Source of the DNA: CAWAYH01 sp963786195
GTDB lineage: Bacteria; Acidobacteriota; Vicinamibacteria; Vicinamibacterales; 2-12-FULL-66-21
Reading direction: 5' to 3'
NCBI GenBank assembly: GCA_963786195.1
Contig: CAWAYH010000009.1
Location: 530,323 to 594,322, forward strand
DNA length: 64,000 bases
Within the stretch, counting starts at the first letter, position 1. Every line of letters begins with the position of its first letter. Both the position numbers and the translations under genes were made by a program. Below are positions 30,312 to 40,116 of this stretch, piece after piece. The notes under the pieces were generated by a model, which worked only from the letters and a program-made list of their open reading frames with translations, did no database searches and was not told where the DNA came from.

Positions 30312-31027
30312 GCGTGCCGCTCGCGTTTCTCCGACTCGTCCATCGACTCGAGGTGTGCGGTATAGGCGGCGAGCGCCCCCTGGTTGTGCTCCCGAATCGT
30401 CTGCTCGAGCCGCACGTAGTCCTTCGCGCCCATCTGGGCCAGCAGCGCGTGGTGCTCCGCCTGCGCCAGCCTGGTGCGATGGATCAGCACGTCGTTGAAG
30501 TAGAACCGGCGGACGCGGTCCCAGTAGTCGCAGGCCCGCTGCATCATGTCCTGCAGGATCGGCATGTCCGCGATCCGGCCGATCGCGAGGTGGAACCGCG
30601 TGTTGATGCTGGCCCAGAGCAGCGGCGACCCCGCCTCGAGCGCCCGATCCATCTCCTCGACCAGGCCCGCCAGCACGTCCATGTCCGACGGCGTCGCCCG
30701 CTGGGCGGCCGCACGCGTGGCCACGACCTCGAGGCCTTCCAGCAGCGTGAACACCTCGACGACCGATGCGCGCGAGATCGGCGCGACCGTCGCGCCGACG
30801 TGCGCGACGCTGAGGACCAGGCCCTCGGACTGAAGCAGACGCAGGGCTTCGCGCACCGGGATGATGCTGACCTTCAGCCGCTCGGCCAGATCGTCGATCA
30901 CCAGCCGCGTGCCCGGAGCGAGCTCGCACCGGATGATCGAATCCCGCAGCGTCGTGTAGACGAACTGCTGCTTCGTCAGGTGACCGGTCGCGGGCGGCGA
31001 GGGCTTCAACGGGACGGCGCGCTTCAT
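30308..31027 (-). CDS. GntR/FCD transcriptional regulator of the five-gene operon, 239 aa
   Basis: The start is the ATG at 31027, which overlaps the upstream stop (ATGA). Winged helix: TTLRDSIIRCELAPGTRLVI and DDLAERLKVSIIPVREALRL. The FCD domain follows (FTLLEGLEVVATRAAAQRAT; NTRFHLAIGRIADMPILQDM). Being inside the operon, it probably regulates its own transcript in response to a metabolite of the oxidoreductases. Confidence 0.8.
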
Positions 31028-32316
31028 ACCGTGAGCCGCGTCTTCTGCTTGATCGCCTCGTTCGCGCGGATGCAGGCCCGAGCCGACGCGAACGCCTTGT
31101 CCATGCCGCACGCCAGCGGCGTCCCGACCCTGATCGCCGAGCAGAATCGCTGAATCTGAAGCTTCGTCGATCGCGGCCGATCCTGGCCCTGCCCGACCGT
31201 CTGCGCCGCCGTCGCGGGGCCCTGGCTGGTGTTGCCTGTCATCGTCTCGGACGACTGCGCCGCCGGACCGGACCCACGAGGCGCGACCTCGAGCGACGTC
31301 GCCCGGTTTGCCGCGCTCCCCTCTTCGAAGAGCAGCGCGTCGCGCTCGCGGGCGAGGATCAACGTACCCTTGGTCCCAAGGTACATCTCGTAGTAGTCGT
31401 CGAACGCGTTCGATTCGATCGACGAGAACATCGCGGTCCGACCGCCCGGATAGTCGAAGGTCACGTAGACGTGGTCGTACACTTCGCGGCCGCCTTCCGG
31501 GAAGCGATACACGCCGCCCGAAGCCACGACGGATTCAGGAGCCGAGCCCATGAACCAGTTGGCGGCGTTGATCTGATGGCTGCAGAGCTCCGCCATCAGC
31601 CCCTGCGAGTACTTCCAGTAGAGACGCCAGTTCAACAGATGGTCCCAGGTCGGATACCCCCACTTCGACGGATTGAAATCGGGCGACGGCGGATCTCCCT
31701 TGCGGCGCCAGCTCCCGTTGCGATGCCACGCCAGACGCACGTGGTAGACGTCCCCCAGGGTTCCGGTCTTGACGATGCCTTCGTACGCCGCCTGGTACAT
31801 CGGGTTGTAGTTGCGCTGATACCCGATCTCGAGGACCTTGTGGTTCCGGATCGACGCCTCGCGCATGCGCTCGCAGCTCGGGATGTCCCACGCCATCATC
31901 TTTTCGCACAGCACGTGCTTTCCGGCGTCGAGGCACCCGACGGCGATGTCGGCGTGCGCCCAGAGCGGCGGCGCCATGATCACCGCCTCGAGGTCTTCCT
32001 TCTGAAGCATGTCCTGCCACTCGGTGTAGTGGCGTGCCTGGGGCAACGAGTTGCGCTTCAGCACCTCGTCTGCGGCCTTCAGGCTGTTGGCGTTGATGTC
32101 GCACAGCGCGCGCACTTCTCCATACGCGGGATCGACGTTGCCGAGCAGCGCCCGGCCCTGGGCCCCGACGCCGATGAAGCCAATCCGCACCGGGCCGCCA
32201 GGCACCGGCCCGCGCATCGTCGCCGAAACGCCGAGCGCGGCGAGCGCAGGAGTACCGGCGAGAATTCTCAGGAAGTTGCGCCGACCCTGGTCCATCTGTT
32301 CGGGCGTCAGATTCAT
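31024..32316 (-). CDS. Tat-exported Gfo/Idh/MocA oxidoreductase, 430 aa
   Basis: N-terminal twin-arginine signal RRNFLRILAGTPALAALGVS, then the Rossmann motif RIGFIGVGAQGRALLG, the CEKMM motif (AGKHVLCEKMMAWDIPSCER) and the C-terminal sheet domain (HRNGSWRRKGDPPSPDFNPS; LYWKYSQGLMAELCSHQIN). Periplasmic, tightly NAD(P)-bound members act on sugars or related polyols. The start at 32316 overlaps the DoxX-like stop by 4 bp; longer frames run into unrelated sequence. Confidence 0.78.
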   Translation of the reverse strand: MNLTPEQMDQGRRNFLRILAGTPALAALGVSATMRGPVPGGPVRIGFIGVGAQGRALLGNVDPAYGEVRALCDINANSLKAADEVLKRNSLPQARHYTEWQDMLQKEDLEAVIMAPPLWAHADIAVGCLDAGKHVLCEKMMAWDIPSCERMREASIRNHKVLEIGYQRNYNPMYQAAYEGIVKTGTLGDVYHVRLAWHRNGSWRRKGDPPSPDFNPSKWGYPTWDHLLNWRLYWKYSQGLMAELCSHQINAANWFMGSAPESVVASGGVYRFPEGGREVYDHVYVTFDYPGGRTAMFSSIESNAFDDYYEMYLGTKGTLILARERDALLFEEGSAANRATSLEVAPRGSGPAAQSSETMTGNTSQGPATAAQTVGQGQDRPRSTKLQIQRFCSAIRVGTPLACGMDKAFASARACIRANEAIKQKTRLTV

Positions 32317-32852
32317 GCTGTTGCCTCGTGCATCTTCGCGGCCGCGCTCTGCGGCGACCGCACCCACAAGCGATCGAATCCGGCGATCCGTCCGGTCCGG
32401 AAAGCGAAAAGCACCACGACCGCCGCCGCTTCGATGAGGTTCTTGTTGACGATGAGATACGTGCCTTCGGAACGAGCTTCCGGAAGGCCCATTGGAATCG
32501 CGGAGAGATAGAACATTGCCAGCAGGCCGAGCGCCCCCGCGCAGCCGGACTGCGTGAACAGGCCGAGCATCAGGCTCAGGCCGACGGCCACGAGCGCGCA
32601 CGCGACGGCCGTGTCGAGCGCGCCAATCCAGGAGGCGTTGCCGAGCCAGTGGAAGAAACCGGCGAGGGGACCTGTCGCCGCCTTGAGGTATGCCGCGGAC
32701 GACCATTCCGCGAGCGGCGCGCCCGTGCGAGCCCAGCCCGGATGCACCAGCTTCGTGTACCCCTCATACAGAAAGTGCCAGCCGATCAAGGTTCGGAGCA
32801 CGACGAGCGTGAGCTGCTGTACTCCGGACAGTTTCCAGGCGTCGGCGATCAT
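32313..32852 (-). CDS. DoxX-like integral membrane protein, 179 aa
   Basis: ATG at 32852 (MIADAWKLSGVQQLTLVVLR). Several membrane helices with the DoxX-like start TLIGWHFLYEGYTKLVHPGW and later VACALVAVGLSLMLGLFTQS. First gene of the operon DoxX-Gfo/Idh-GntR-OYE-MFS. The 5' leader contains the hairpin of repeat copy B. An apparent extension (MLGSPRGKAPRI...) is only the repeat read as codons. DoxX proteins often support membrane electron transfer or thiosulfate/quinone chemistry; the role here is unknown. Confidence 0.7.
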   Translation of the reverse strand: MIADAWKLSGVQQLTLVVLRTLIGWHFLYEGYTKLVHPGWARTGAPLAEWSSAAYLKAATGPLAGFFHWLGNASWIGALDTAVACALVAVGLSLMLGLFTQSGCAGALGLLAMFYLSAIPMGLPEARSEGTYLIVNKNLIEAAAVVVLFAFRTGRIAGFDRLWVRSPQSAAAKMHEATA

Positions 32853-32870
32853 GGATCCTCTCGTCTGTAT

Positions 32871-33108
32871 CCGAGGGGCTTTGCCCCTCGGACTCCCCAA
32901 CACGCTTCCGCCTTCGCTAAAGCTACGGCGAGACCGCGCCGAAGCCTTGGCGGAGGCGGGCTCGCGCGCGCCGCTTCGCCGGCGCGCTCCGGTCGCGTGG
33001 CTCGCTCGCGATGCTCGCTCGCGCCTTGCACCGAGCGTCAGCCCGACCGTAGTGGCCGGCTTCAGCCGGCCGAATCCGCCTGAAGGCGGAGACTACAGCC
33101 AGGGTGAT
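32871..33108 (-). repeat. composite palindromic dispersed repeat, copy B
   Basis: Holds the hairpin CCGAGGGGCTTTGCCCCTCG at 32871-32891, the AAGGCGGAAGCGTGTTGGGG junction, GTAGCTTTAGCGAAGGCGG (same unit as the 22.1-kb tandem), the GCGAGCGAGC module, and the palindrome GGCCGGCTGAAGCCGGCC with a TCCGCCTTCAGGCGGA arm. It fills the gap between ApbE and the DoxX gene and supplies the last codons of apbE. Confidence 0.75.
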
Positions 33109-34117
33109 GGCCAAACACGAGTGGCCGCTCCGTCCCGGCGTCCGGCGTGACGAACGCCAGGATGTTCGGGTGATCGTCACAATATCGGCGCGCGAGCTCG
33201 GCGCCGCCGATGAAAAACGCCGTCGACAGCGCGTCGGCTTCGGCGGCGCTGGATGCAACCACGCTCGCGCTGAGCACACCGTCAGCCGGACGGCCGGATC
33301 GCGGATCGATCACGTGTCCGTAGCGCCTGCCGTCGACGATCACGAACTGCTCGCCGGATCCGCTCGTCCCGAGCGCGGCGTCGCGCAGCCAGACATGTGC
33401 GAGCGGGCCGCCAGTCACCCTCGGAGACACGACCTCGACGTGCCAGCCGTGGGTCTGACCGCCGAGCGCGAGCAGACTGCTGCGGCCGGCTGAGAGCAGC
33501 GCATGCGCAACGCCCGACGCGCGCATGCCGATGGCAACGCGATCGAGCGCGTGGCCCTTGCCGATCGCACCGAGGTTCAGTTCGACGCCCGCGCGGGCAA
33601 ACCGTACCGAATGCGCGTCCACGTCAAGCGCGACGGCGTCGAAGCCGACGTTCGCGCGAGCGGCTTCGAGCGCATCTGACGGGGGCAACCGTCCTTCCCG
33701 TTGCAGGAAGCCCCAGCAGCGGCTGAGCGGCGTCGACGTGACATCGAAAGCGCCGCCGGTGTCGCGGTGCAGCGCTGCGCATTGTCGCAGCAGCTCGAAG
33801 AACTCCGCGCCGATCGTGACCGGCGCATCGGCGGCGCGTCGGTTGACGGCGCAGATGGCGCTGGAGTCACGGAAGACGCTGAGCTCGTCTTCGATTCGAT
33901 CGATCCCATTGAGCGCGGCACGCGCTGCGGGCACCCAGCGCGCGTCCTCGCCGGACAGCGTGATCTCGAACCGGCAGGCCATCGCGCGCCGGTGGACGCG
34001 AATCCAGTGATCGGCCGCGGGAGGACCCGCAGGCAGGCGACCCGTGAGCAACTCGCGCCGGCTCCACGCTGCCTGGGGAACCATGGTGAGCGGATCATAT
34101 ATGATTTCGGGGCTCAA
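33062..34117 (-). CDS. apbE: FAD:protein FMN transferase
   Basis: ApbE family: ALNGIDRIEDELSVFRDSSA, LHRDTGGAFDVTSTPL, the LNLGAIGKGHALDRVAIGM motif, SAGRSSLLALGGQTHGWHVE, RYGHVIDPRSGRPADGVLSA and the metal-site region SSAAEADALSTAFFIGG. It attaches FMN covalently to Thr/Ser of exported flavoproteins. The start may be 34117 or 34084; no clear lipobox, and the N-terminus (SRRELLTGRLPAG) may be a Tat-like signal. The C-terminal residues LRLQADSAG come from the palindromic repeat. Partner flavoproteins are not in the window. Confidence 0.85.
   Translation of the reverse strand: MSPEIIYDPLTMVPQAAWSRRELLTGRLPAGPPAADHWIRVHRRAMACRFEITLSGEDARWVPAARAALNGIDRIEDELSVFRDSSAICAVNRRAADAPVTIGAEFFELLRQCAALHRDTGGAFDVTSTPLSRCWGFLQREGRLPPSDALEAARANVGFDAVALDVDAHSVRFARAGVELNLGAIGKGHALDRVAIGMRASGVAHALLSAGRSSLLALGGQTHGWHVEVVSPRVTGGPLAHVWLRDAALGTSGSGEQFVIVDGRRYGHVIDPRSGRPADGVLSASVVASSAAEADALSTAFFIGGAELARRYCDDHPNILAFVTPDAGTERPLVFGHHPGCSLRLQADSAG
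34094..34105. promoter_or_regulatory. AT-rich palindrome ATCATATATGAT near the apbE start
   Basis: A perfect 12-bp palindrome in otherwise GC-rich DNA, 10 bp upstream of the inner candidate start of apbE at 34084. It may be a promoter -10 region or a regulator site. If so, the inner start is the real one. Confidence 0.3.
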
Positions 34118-34168
34118 GGCGCGGGGCTCGAGGCTCGGGAGGCTCAGAAGGCTGAAGCCTCAGGACAA

Positions 34169-36009
34169 TCAAGGCTTAGGCCGTTTCTCCCCCAGAAAGA
34201 AGCTCGTCATCGGGACGTGCGGATATCCCATGGAGCGCTGGGTGACATCGTTTCGGTACAGGGGATCCTGCATCAGCGTGACGCGCCGATCGCGGGCGGG
34301 AATCGCCGTCGTGTAGATGCGCAGCTCGCCGTTGGCAAACGTCACGATCTCTTCCCTCCAGTCCCCCACGATGTCGGCGACCTGCTGAACGCTGCCTTCC
34401 GTATGCGCGATCTCGGCGCCTTTCCACTTGGACACGACGCCGCGCGCGTGCAATTCGCGCAAAGGGTCCGCGTCCCACCACACGAGCTCGTTCTGCGGAG
34501 GGACCGGTCCCGCGATCGCCTGGCCTTTCGCCGTGAAGAAGTACTTGTCACCCCACACTTCCATGCCGGGATACGCCGGATCGATGTCGCCGGCGAGTCC
34601 GCCGGCGATCTGGTTGTCCCGGTTGGGTTCCTTCGAGCCGAACAGCAACACGCCGGCCTCCGCGTCCCACAGGCTCACGCCGTTCTGGGGATGCGGTTCC
34701 TCGATCGTGTACCAGACCTCCAGACCAGGATGATCCGGATCGATGTCCGACAGGTAAAACCGATCGCCGTGCCCGAGGCCCGTGCCCCACATCGTCCTGC
34801 CGTCGTTGTCGATGGCGATTGAGCCGTTCAAGATCTCATCGAAACCGTCGCCGTCGATGTCGCCGACCTTGATGCTGTGCTGACCCTGTCCCTGGTACAT
34901 GAACGGCGCGCGCTCGTTGGTCCAGCGCCACACTTTCTCGAGCTTGCGATCGCGGAACGTCCACGCGTCGATTTTCATCAGCCCGTAGGTGCCGCGCACC
35001 ACGAGGACGCTTGGTGTCTTCCCGTCGAGGTACGCGACGCCGAGCATGTGGCGGCTCGAGCGATTGCCCGTGTGATCGGCCCAGTCGCTCGACTTGCCGC
35101 GCTCGATCCAGTCCACCTTCGCGAGTTCCTTGCCGGTCTCGCCGGAATACACGGCGAGATATTCGGGACCTTCGAGCACGAAGCCCTTGCCGCCATCGAA
35201 CGCTTCCTCGCGAGTGGCCGCGTACGGCGCGGTCCGCAGGCAGACTTCGGCGCGTCCATCACCGTCCAGATCGCGGACGACCATAGGCGAGAACCAGATG
35301 CCGTGGTTGATGTTCCACCCCAGATCGATCCGCCACATGAACGCGCCCGTGCGGCCGTTGTAGCCGTCGATCTTGTACGTGTTGCTGCTCGGCATCTGGC
35401 GGCCGGGGTCGACATTGCCCGCCGGATGCTTGACGACGAAGTCGTACGCGCCGTCGCCGTCCAGATCGCCGACGGCCACACGGTCGACGCTTTTCACATC
35501 GTCCCGCAGCCGCAGCGCGCGATAGCCGCGAACCGGCGGTGCGTCCCAGGTCGCGCCGGCGGCTGACGGCTGCTCGCGTCCGTTCACGACCGCCGCAACC
35601 CGCCACGCGACGCCGCTTTCTGCCGGCGGTTTCGTGTCGACAACGCCCGTGGTGACCAGAATCGGCTTCGGCGTCAGCCTCGTCTCGCTTCCTGACGCGT
35701 CCGTTCGATACACGTTGAAGCCGACGTTGCGTGGATCGGTGTCGAGCAGACGCCAACTGAGATACACGCGCCCGGCGTCCATTTCGACGGCCGTCAGGCC
35801 GCGATCGAGCGTCTCGCGAATGCGCTGAGACGCCCAGCCGAGGGGCGCCCCCACTTGTACAGCGGGTCCATCGCGTAGAAGTTCAGGTTCGGCGGAATCT
35901 CTTCGGGCGTGAGCGGCCGAAGGACCTCGTCGTTGTTCTCAGGCGGACGCGTCGACGGCTGTGTTGGCGGTGGCTGTTGCTGTGCGATGAGCGCGACAAC
36001 CACCACCAT
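34169..36009 (-). CDS. secreted rhamnogalacturonan lyase, family PL11, one frameshift
   Basis: PL11 beta-propeller: GLTAVEMDAGRVYLSWRLLD, VGDLDGDGAYDFVVKHPAGN, LDGDGRAEVCLRTAPYAATR, GQHSIKVGDIDGDGFDEILN and WYTIEEPHPQNGVSLWDAEA. DxDGDG calcium loops are typical of the family. The N-terminus lies in another frame (LTPEEIPPNLNFYAMDPLYK, then WG), joined near 35850 by one missing base in a G run. The first codons near 36009 (MVVVVALIAQQQ) look like the end of a signal peptide. It cleaves the rhamnose-galacturonate backbone of RG-I by elimination. Same strand and next to TonB receptor 2. Confidence 0.85.
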
Positions 36010-36217
36010 CGTACATGTGATCGCTGCAGAAGGTTTTCATATGCTGTCGCTCGGGAGTGTTCGAGAAGATGGAACAGAGAGGGAATACGGAGCGTCCCGC
36101 GCGGAACGCTCCGTGTTGTCCGTGTATCCAAAGCCGCCAACCGCCAACCGCCAACCAACAACCGACAACCGCAACCGACAATCGACAAAGTATCCGTGTT
36201 ATCCGTGTTGTCCGTGG
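36010..36217. repeat. AACCGCC/ACCGACA low-complexity spacer
   Basis: Between PL11 and TonB receptor 2 lies a degenerate array of AACCGCC, AACCGACA and ATCCGTGTT words (about 36128-36215). It resembles the larger array before rhaI at 53.4-53.6 kb. No gene is supported. Confidence 0.5.
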
Positions 36218-39200
36218 CTAGAATTCGAACCGCACCTTCAACTGCCCCACGCGCGGCGTGTTGGTCTGCGAGCTCACGCGGCCGAAGTTCGCGTTCGTGA
36301 TGTTCGTCTGGATGCCGCCGAACACCACGTTGTTGAAGAGATTGAACACGTCGACACCGAAGACCAGCCGCGTGCGCGAGATGCGGAAGTCGCGGCGCAC
36401 GCTGAGATCCTGGTTGAAGTAATTGGGGTTGCGCAGATCGAAGGCGAGCGTTCGCGGCGTGTTGCCGAACGTGAACGGCGCCGGTGACTGGAACGCCAGG
36501 CGATCGATGTAGGTGGGCGGGTTCGAGCCCAGCACGTCGCCGTCGCCGTAGTCCCCGTTGATGCGGACCGGGCCGCTGAAGTTCGGGTTGAAGTCCGCAT
36601 AGCACGTCCCGGCGTTCGGGAGGTTGCACGCGGCGCCGATCACGCCGAGCGGCCGGCCGGATCGGAACTGCGTGATGCCAGAAATCTGCCAGTCGCGCAC
36701 GATCGCGCGGATCACTTTGTTCTGGCTGCCCGGTTTTCCCTCCGCGCCAAACGGCACGTTGTAGACGACCATCGCGTTCAAGACGTGCGGCTGGTCGTTC
36801 ACGCCGACGGCCCAGTCCGGGCCGAAGTCGTAGCCGGTCCGGGCCGCGAGATTGTCCTCGGTGCGGCTGTAGGTGTAGTTGAAGTTCACCGTCAGGCCGT
36901 CCGCCGATCGACGCTTCTCCACGACGAGCTGCAGCGAATTGTAGTTCGACCAGGCGACGTTGCCGTACACGTCCGTCACGCCGCTGTACTGCGGGAAGGG
37001 CCGCAGCATCTGGGCAATCGTGCCGGTGAACCCTGGATACGGCAACCCGATCCCGGGAACGATCGCCTGCGCGGCCGAGATGTTCGCCGCGTTGGCCGTC
37101 TGCGTCAGCAGGTTGCCCAGAACGAGATAGCGCGGATCGAGCTGGTTGGAATAGAAGCCGCGGCCTGCGCCGCCGAGGAAGTCGCCGCGGCTGCCGGCAT
37201 ACGCAGCACCCACCGTGAGCGTCCGCGCCAGCGCGTACTGGAAGCCCGCGTTCCAGTTCTGATACCGCGGTGGCCGCCCGCCGATCTCCGGATCGCCGTA
37301 CGTCACGCTCCCACCCGTCGGCCGGCCTGTGACGAACCCGGCGTTCAGCGCGGGATCGAAGAAGGGCGGCGCGGGATACGACGGCACGCCGTTGTTCCAG
37401 TTGTACGCCGGATCGAAACCGTTCGGGCTCGGGAAGGTCGAGTTGGCGGAGAACCCGAGCGTCCCCGTGCCGTTGCGGGCGCCCGCGCGGCCGCCCACCG
37501 CGCCGCGACGGGAATAGTTGATCCCGTAGGCCGCGCGGAGCACCGTCCGCTCGTTGAGGCTGTACGCGACGCCGAGCCGCGGGCCGATCGCGCCGTGATA
37601 CGTGTCGATCGGCGTTCTGCAGTTGCAGGCGTTCTGACCGTCGCCGGCAAACTGGACGGCGCCGCGGTATCCACCGACCGCCGGGTTCGGCAGATCGGGA
37701 TTCAAGAACGACCAGCGATCGAAGACCTCGGTGTAGGGCTTCATGATGTCGTAGCGCAGCCCGAGGTTCAGCGTCAGGTTCGGACGGAGCTTGAAGTCGT
37801 CCTGCGCCCAGAACGCGTAGGTGTAGAACCGCCCGCTCGTCGCGACCTCCGAGTCCTCGATCACATTCGTGGTGTTCAGCGCCCCCATCAGAAAGCTCGC
37901 GTACGCATGACCGGTCGTCGTCAGCAGCGTGCCCGCAGCGTTGAACCCGGCCGTCTGAACGTTGCTGAACTCGAACGTCGCAAGGCTGCCGTAGGACCGC
38001 TCGCGCTCGTTGGCGTCCATGCGCTGCGCCTGCAGGCCGAACGTCATCGCGTGCTTGCCGGCGGCCCAGTTGAGGTTGTTCTGGAACGAATAGTTGTTCA
38101 GATACTCTGTGAAGGCGCGCGCATCGGTCCCGCGCCACATGGTCGGTGCGTTCGGACCCGCGAACCCGATCTCGGGGAACGAAGAGTCGGCCTCACCTGC
38201 CGGCAGTCCCCGCAGGCCCGCTTCGATCGGGTACTGACCATCGATGGTGGCGTTGAAGATCGGTACCGAGAGACGCGAGAACCCGAGGCTCGCCTGGTTG
38301 ACCCAGCGCGGGCCCAGGACGTAGGTATGCCGGATCTGCGCGCTGGTCGGAGCTTCCTCCACCAGTCTGGTCTCCGTGTACGGCAGCGGCAGCGCGGTCT
38401 GAGGGTTCGTGCCGCCGCGGTAGGACGTCGACTGGCTGCGCTTGCCGTGCGCGAAGAGCACGGACAACTGTTGTTTGACCGTCAGCGTCAGATCGACCTT
38501 GGTCGTGACGTTGTCGTTGTTGAAGCCGATCGGCAGCGAGCCTCCGAGGTAGTTGTTCTGCAGGTTGCCGTTCGTCGGCTCCGGCAGGAACGACTGGAAG
38601 TAGAGCGAGATCGGCGACAGCAGTTCGCGCGGGATCTGGTTGTTCTCGAAGGCGTCGCGGATGAACCCGGTGCCGTTCGGATTGGGTCGCGTGCTTCGCG
38701 GATCGAAGATCTGGACCGGCAGCGCGCTGAAGTCGCCGTTGCGCATGGCCAGCGTCGGAATCGAGGTCAGCACCGACGCCGTCTGCCGCCGATCCCGGTA
38801 CCCATCGTACGCGAAGAAGAAGAACATCTGGCTCTTGCGAATCGGACCACCGACGGTAAAGCCGTATTCGTGCTGGTTGTCATCGGGCTTGGTCGTCGCA
38901 AAAAACGCCTTCGCGTCGAGCGCTTTGTTCCGGAAGTACTCGAACCCGCTGGCGCGGAACTGATTCGTCCCCGATTTGACGACGTAGTTGGAGGCGCCCT
39001 GGCCGTTGTACATGACCGCGGTCCCGCTGGTTTCGACCTGGAATTGCTCGACGGCTTCCACCGAGATGCCGAACGCCAGGTTGCGCCCCTCGCCCTGCAC
39101 GACGGCGTTGGTGATCGGAATGCCTTCCAGATACATGTCGGTCGTGAAGTCCTGACCGCCCATCACGTTGCCCCAGCGGCCGATGGACTGCACGCCGGGC

Positions 39201-39697
39201 ATCAGGAACATGAAGGCCGTCGGATCGCGCGGGCCGCCGGTGTTCATGACGAGCGGCAGCGCGGTGTAGACGTCGTTTCGAAGCGTCTGCCCCAGGCGCG
39301 CATCGGCCGTCGCCAGCGGCAGCGCCTCGGACGTGACGACGACTTCCTGTGTGATGCCGCCGACCTCGAGCGTGACGTTGAGGCTGAGCACCGCCAGCGC
39401 ATCGACGATGACTCCCTCACGGACGAAGGTCTGGAAACCGTCGAGCGAGACGGAGATGCGGTACGTGCCCGGAGGCAAGGGCGCGATAACGTACACACCG
39501 GCGTCCGTCGTCTGGCGAATGGTTTCGATGCCCGTGGCGACGTTCGTCGCGGTCACGGTTGCGCCCGGCAGCGCGGACTTGGACGAGTCGAGCACGGTAC
39601 CCTGAATGGATCCGCTGCCGCCGATCTGGGCGCGGACCGTCGTAGGCGCGACGAGCGTGAGGGCCGACACCAGGAACGCGATCGCAGATCTGGACAT
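36218..39697 (-). CDS. TonB-dependent receptor 2 (Oar-like), 1159 aa, intact
   Basis: Start at 39697 (MSRSAIAFLVSALTLVAPTT, signal peptide). A carboxypeptidase-regulatory domain follows (GSIQGTVLDSSKSALPGATV; GTYRISVSLDGFQTFVREGV), then a plug (GVQSIGRWGNVMGGQDFTTD; NGQGASNYVVKSGTNQFRAS) and a large barrel ending RVGQLKVRFEF with terminal Phe. No frameshift. It sits directly upstream of the PL11 lyase on the same strand, so RG-I fragments are the likely cargo. The frame can be extended upstream only through repeat copy C (MWGSPRGNAPRI), which I reject as coding. Confidence 0.85.
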   Translation of the reverse strand: MSRSAIAFLVSALTLVAPTTVRAQIGGSGSIQGTVLDSSKSALPGATVTATNVATGIETIRQTTDAGVYVIAPLPPGTYRISVSLDGFQTFVREGVIVDALAVLSLNVTLEVGGITQEVVVTSEALPLATADARLGQTLRNDVYTALPLVMNTGGPRDPTAFMFLMPGVQSIGRWGNVMGGQDFTTDMYLEGIPITNAVVQGEGRNLAFGISVEAVEQFQVETSGTAVMYNGQGASNYVVKSGTNQFRASGFEYFRNKALDAKAFFATTKPDDNQHEYGFTVGGPIRKSQMFFFFAYDGYRDRRQTASVLTSIPTLAMRNGDFSALPVQIFDPRSTRPNPNGTGFIRDAFENNQIPRELLSPISLYFQSFLPEPTNGNLQNNYLGGSLPIGFNNDNVTTKVDLTLTVKQQLSVLFAHGKRSQSTSYRGGTNPQTALPLPYTETRLVEEAPTSAQIRHTYVLGPRWVNQASLGFSRLSVPIFNATIDGQYPIEAGLRGLPAGEADSSFPEIGFAGPNAPTMWRGTDARAFTEYLNNYSFQNNLNWAAGKHAMTFGLQAQRMDANERERSYGSLATFEFSNVQTAGFNAAGTLLTTTGHAYASFLMGALNTTNVIEDSEVATSGRFYTYAFWAQDDFKLRPNLTLNLGLRYDIMKPYTEVFDRWSFLNPDLPNPAVGGYRGAVQFAGDGQNACNCRTPIDTYHGAIGPRLGVAYSLNERTVLRAAYGINYSRRGAVGGRAGARNGTGTLGFSANSTFPSPNGFDPAYNWNNGVPSYPAPPFFDPALNAGFVTGRPTGGSVTYGDPEIGGRPPRYQNWNAGFQYALARTLTVGAAYAGSRGDFLGGAGRGFYSNQLDPRYLVLGNLLTQTANAANISAAQAIVPGIGLPYPGFTGTIAQMLRPFPQYSGVTDVYGNVAWSNYNSLQLVVEKRRSADGLTVNFNYTYSRTEDNLAARTGYDFGPDWAVGVNDQPHVLNAMVVYNVPFGAEGKPGSQNKVIRAIVRDWQISGITQFRSGRPLGVIGAACNLPNAGTCYADFNPNFSGPVRINGDYGDGDVLGSNPPTYIDRLAFQSPAPFTFGNTPRTLAFDLRNPNYFNQDLSVRRDFRISRTRLVFGVDVFNLFNNVVFGGIQTNITNANFGRVSSQTNTPRVGQLKVRFEF

Positions 39698-39736
39698 TTG
39701 ACCGTCTCCTCCCTGAGTTCCGGACGCGTCTCTAAT

Positions 39737-39928
39737 CCGAGGGGCGTTGCCCCTCGGACTCCCCCACACGCTCTCTCGCGCGCCGCTTCGCCGGCGCGCT
39801 TCCGCCTACGCTACAGCTCCGGCGAGACCTCGCCGAAGCGCCTACGGCGCGAAGGCGGGCCGGTCGCGTGGCTCGCTCGCGCAGCTCGCTCGCGCCGTGG
39901 AACGAGCGGCAGGTTTCGAGACGGCACT
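39737..39928 (-). repeat. composite palindromic dispersed repeat, copy C
   Basis: Hairpin CCGAGGGGCGTTGCCCCTCG (39737-39757), then CTCCCCCACACGCTCTCTCG, the GTAGCGTAGGCGGAAG-type unit, the GCGAGCGAGC module and CGGCAGGTTTCGAGACGGCA, matching copy A. It forms part of the 5' leader of TonB receptor 2. The remaining 190 bases up to 40116 hold only the 20-bp motif described separately. Confidence 0.75.
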
Positions 39929-40087
39929 AGCCTCTGCCTGCCCCACCGGGTCGGCAACGGAGGGGCTACGGGGCACTGGAGGTTCACATGAGAGAACAAC
40001 AGCAGGGTCCGCCGCATCGGTGGGTGGCCGGTTCCGACCGTTTTTGGCATGCGGACTGCGGTTTGCGGCCGTCCGCTCGTCAAGGGT

Positions 40088-40107
40088 CGTGTTGTGCGAT
40101 ATAAAAC
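40088..40107 (+). promoter_or_regulatory. 20-bp motif CGTGTTGTGCGATATAAAAC before the GH88 gene
   Basis: Differs by one base from the motif upstream of the regulator gene at 51108-51127 (read on the minus strand), and in both cases ends 8-9 bases from the start codon. It is probably a shared promoter and/or operator of the rhamnose regulon. Confidence 0.55.
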
Positions 40108-40116
40108 GTCCTGCGC

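Noticed and set aside
32853..32903. N-terminal extension MLGSPRGKAPRI on the DoxX-like protein (and MWGSPRGNAPRI on TonB receptor 2)
   Set aside because: Both are the same dispersed hairpin repeat read as codons; proper starts with signal or membrane segments lie downstream.
36785..39991. 1068-codon open frame on the plus strand opposite TonB receptor 2
   Set aside because: Antisense shadow in GC-rich DNA; low complexity (Arg, Val, Ala rich), no domain, while the minus strand encodes a clear receptor.
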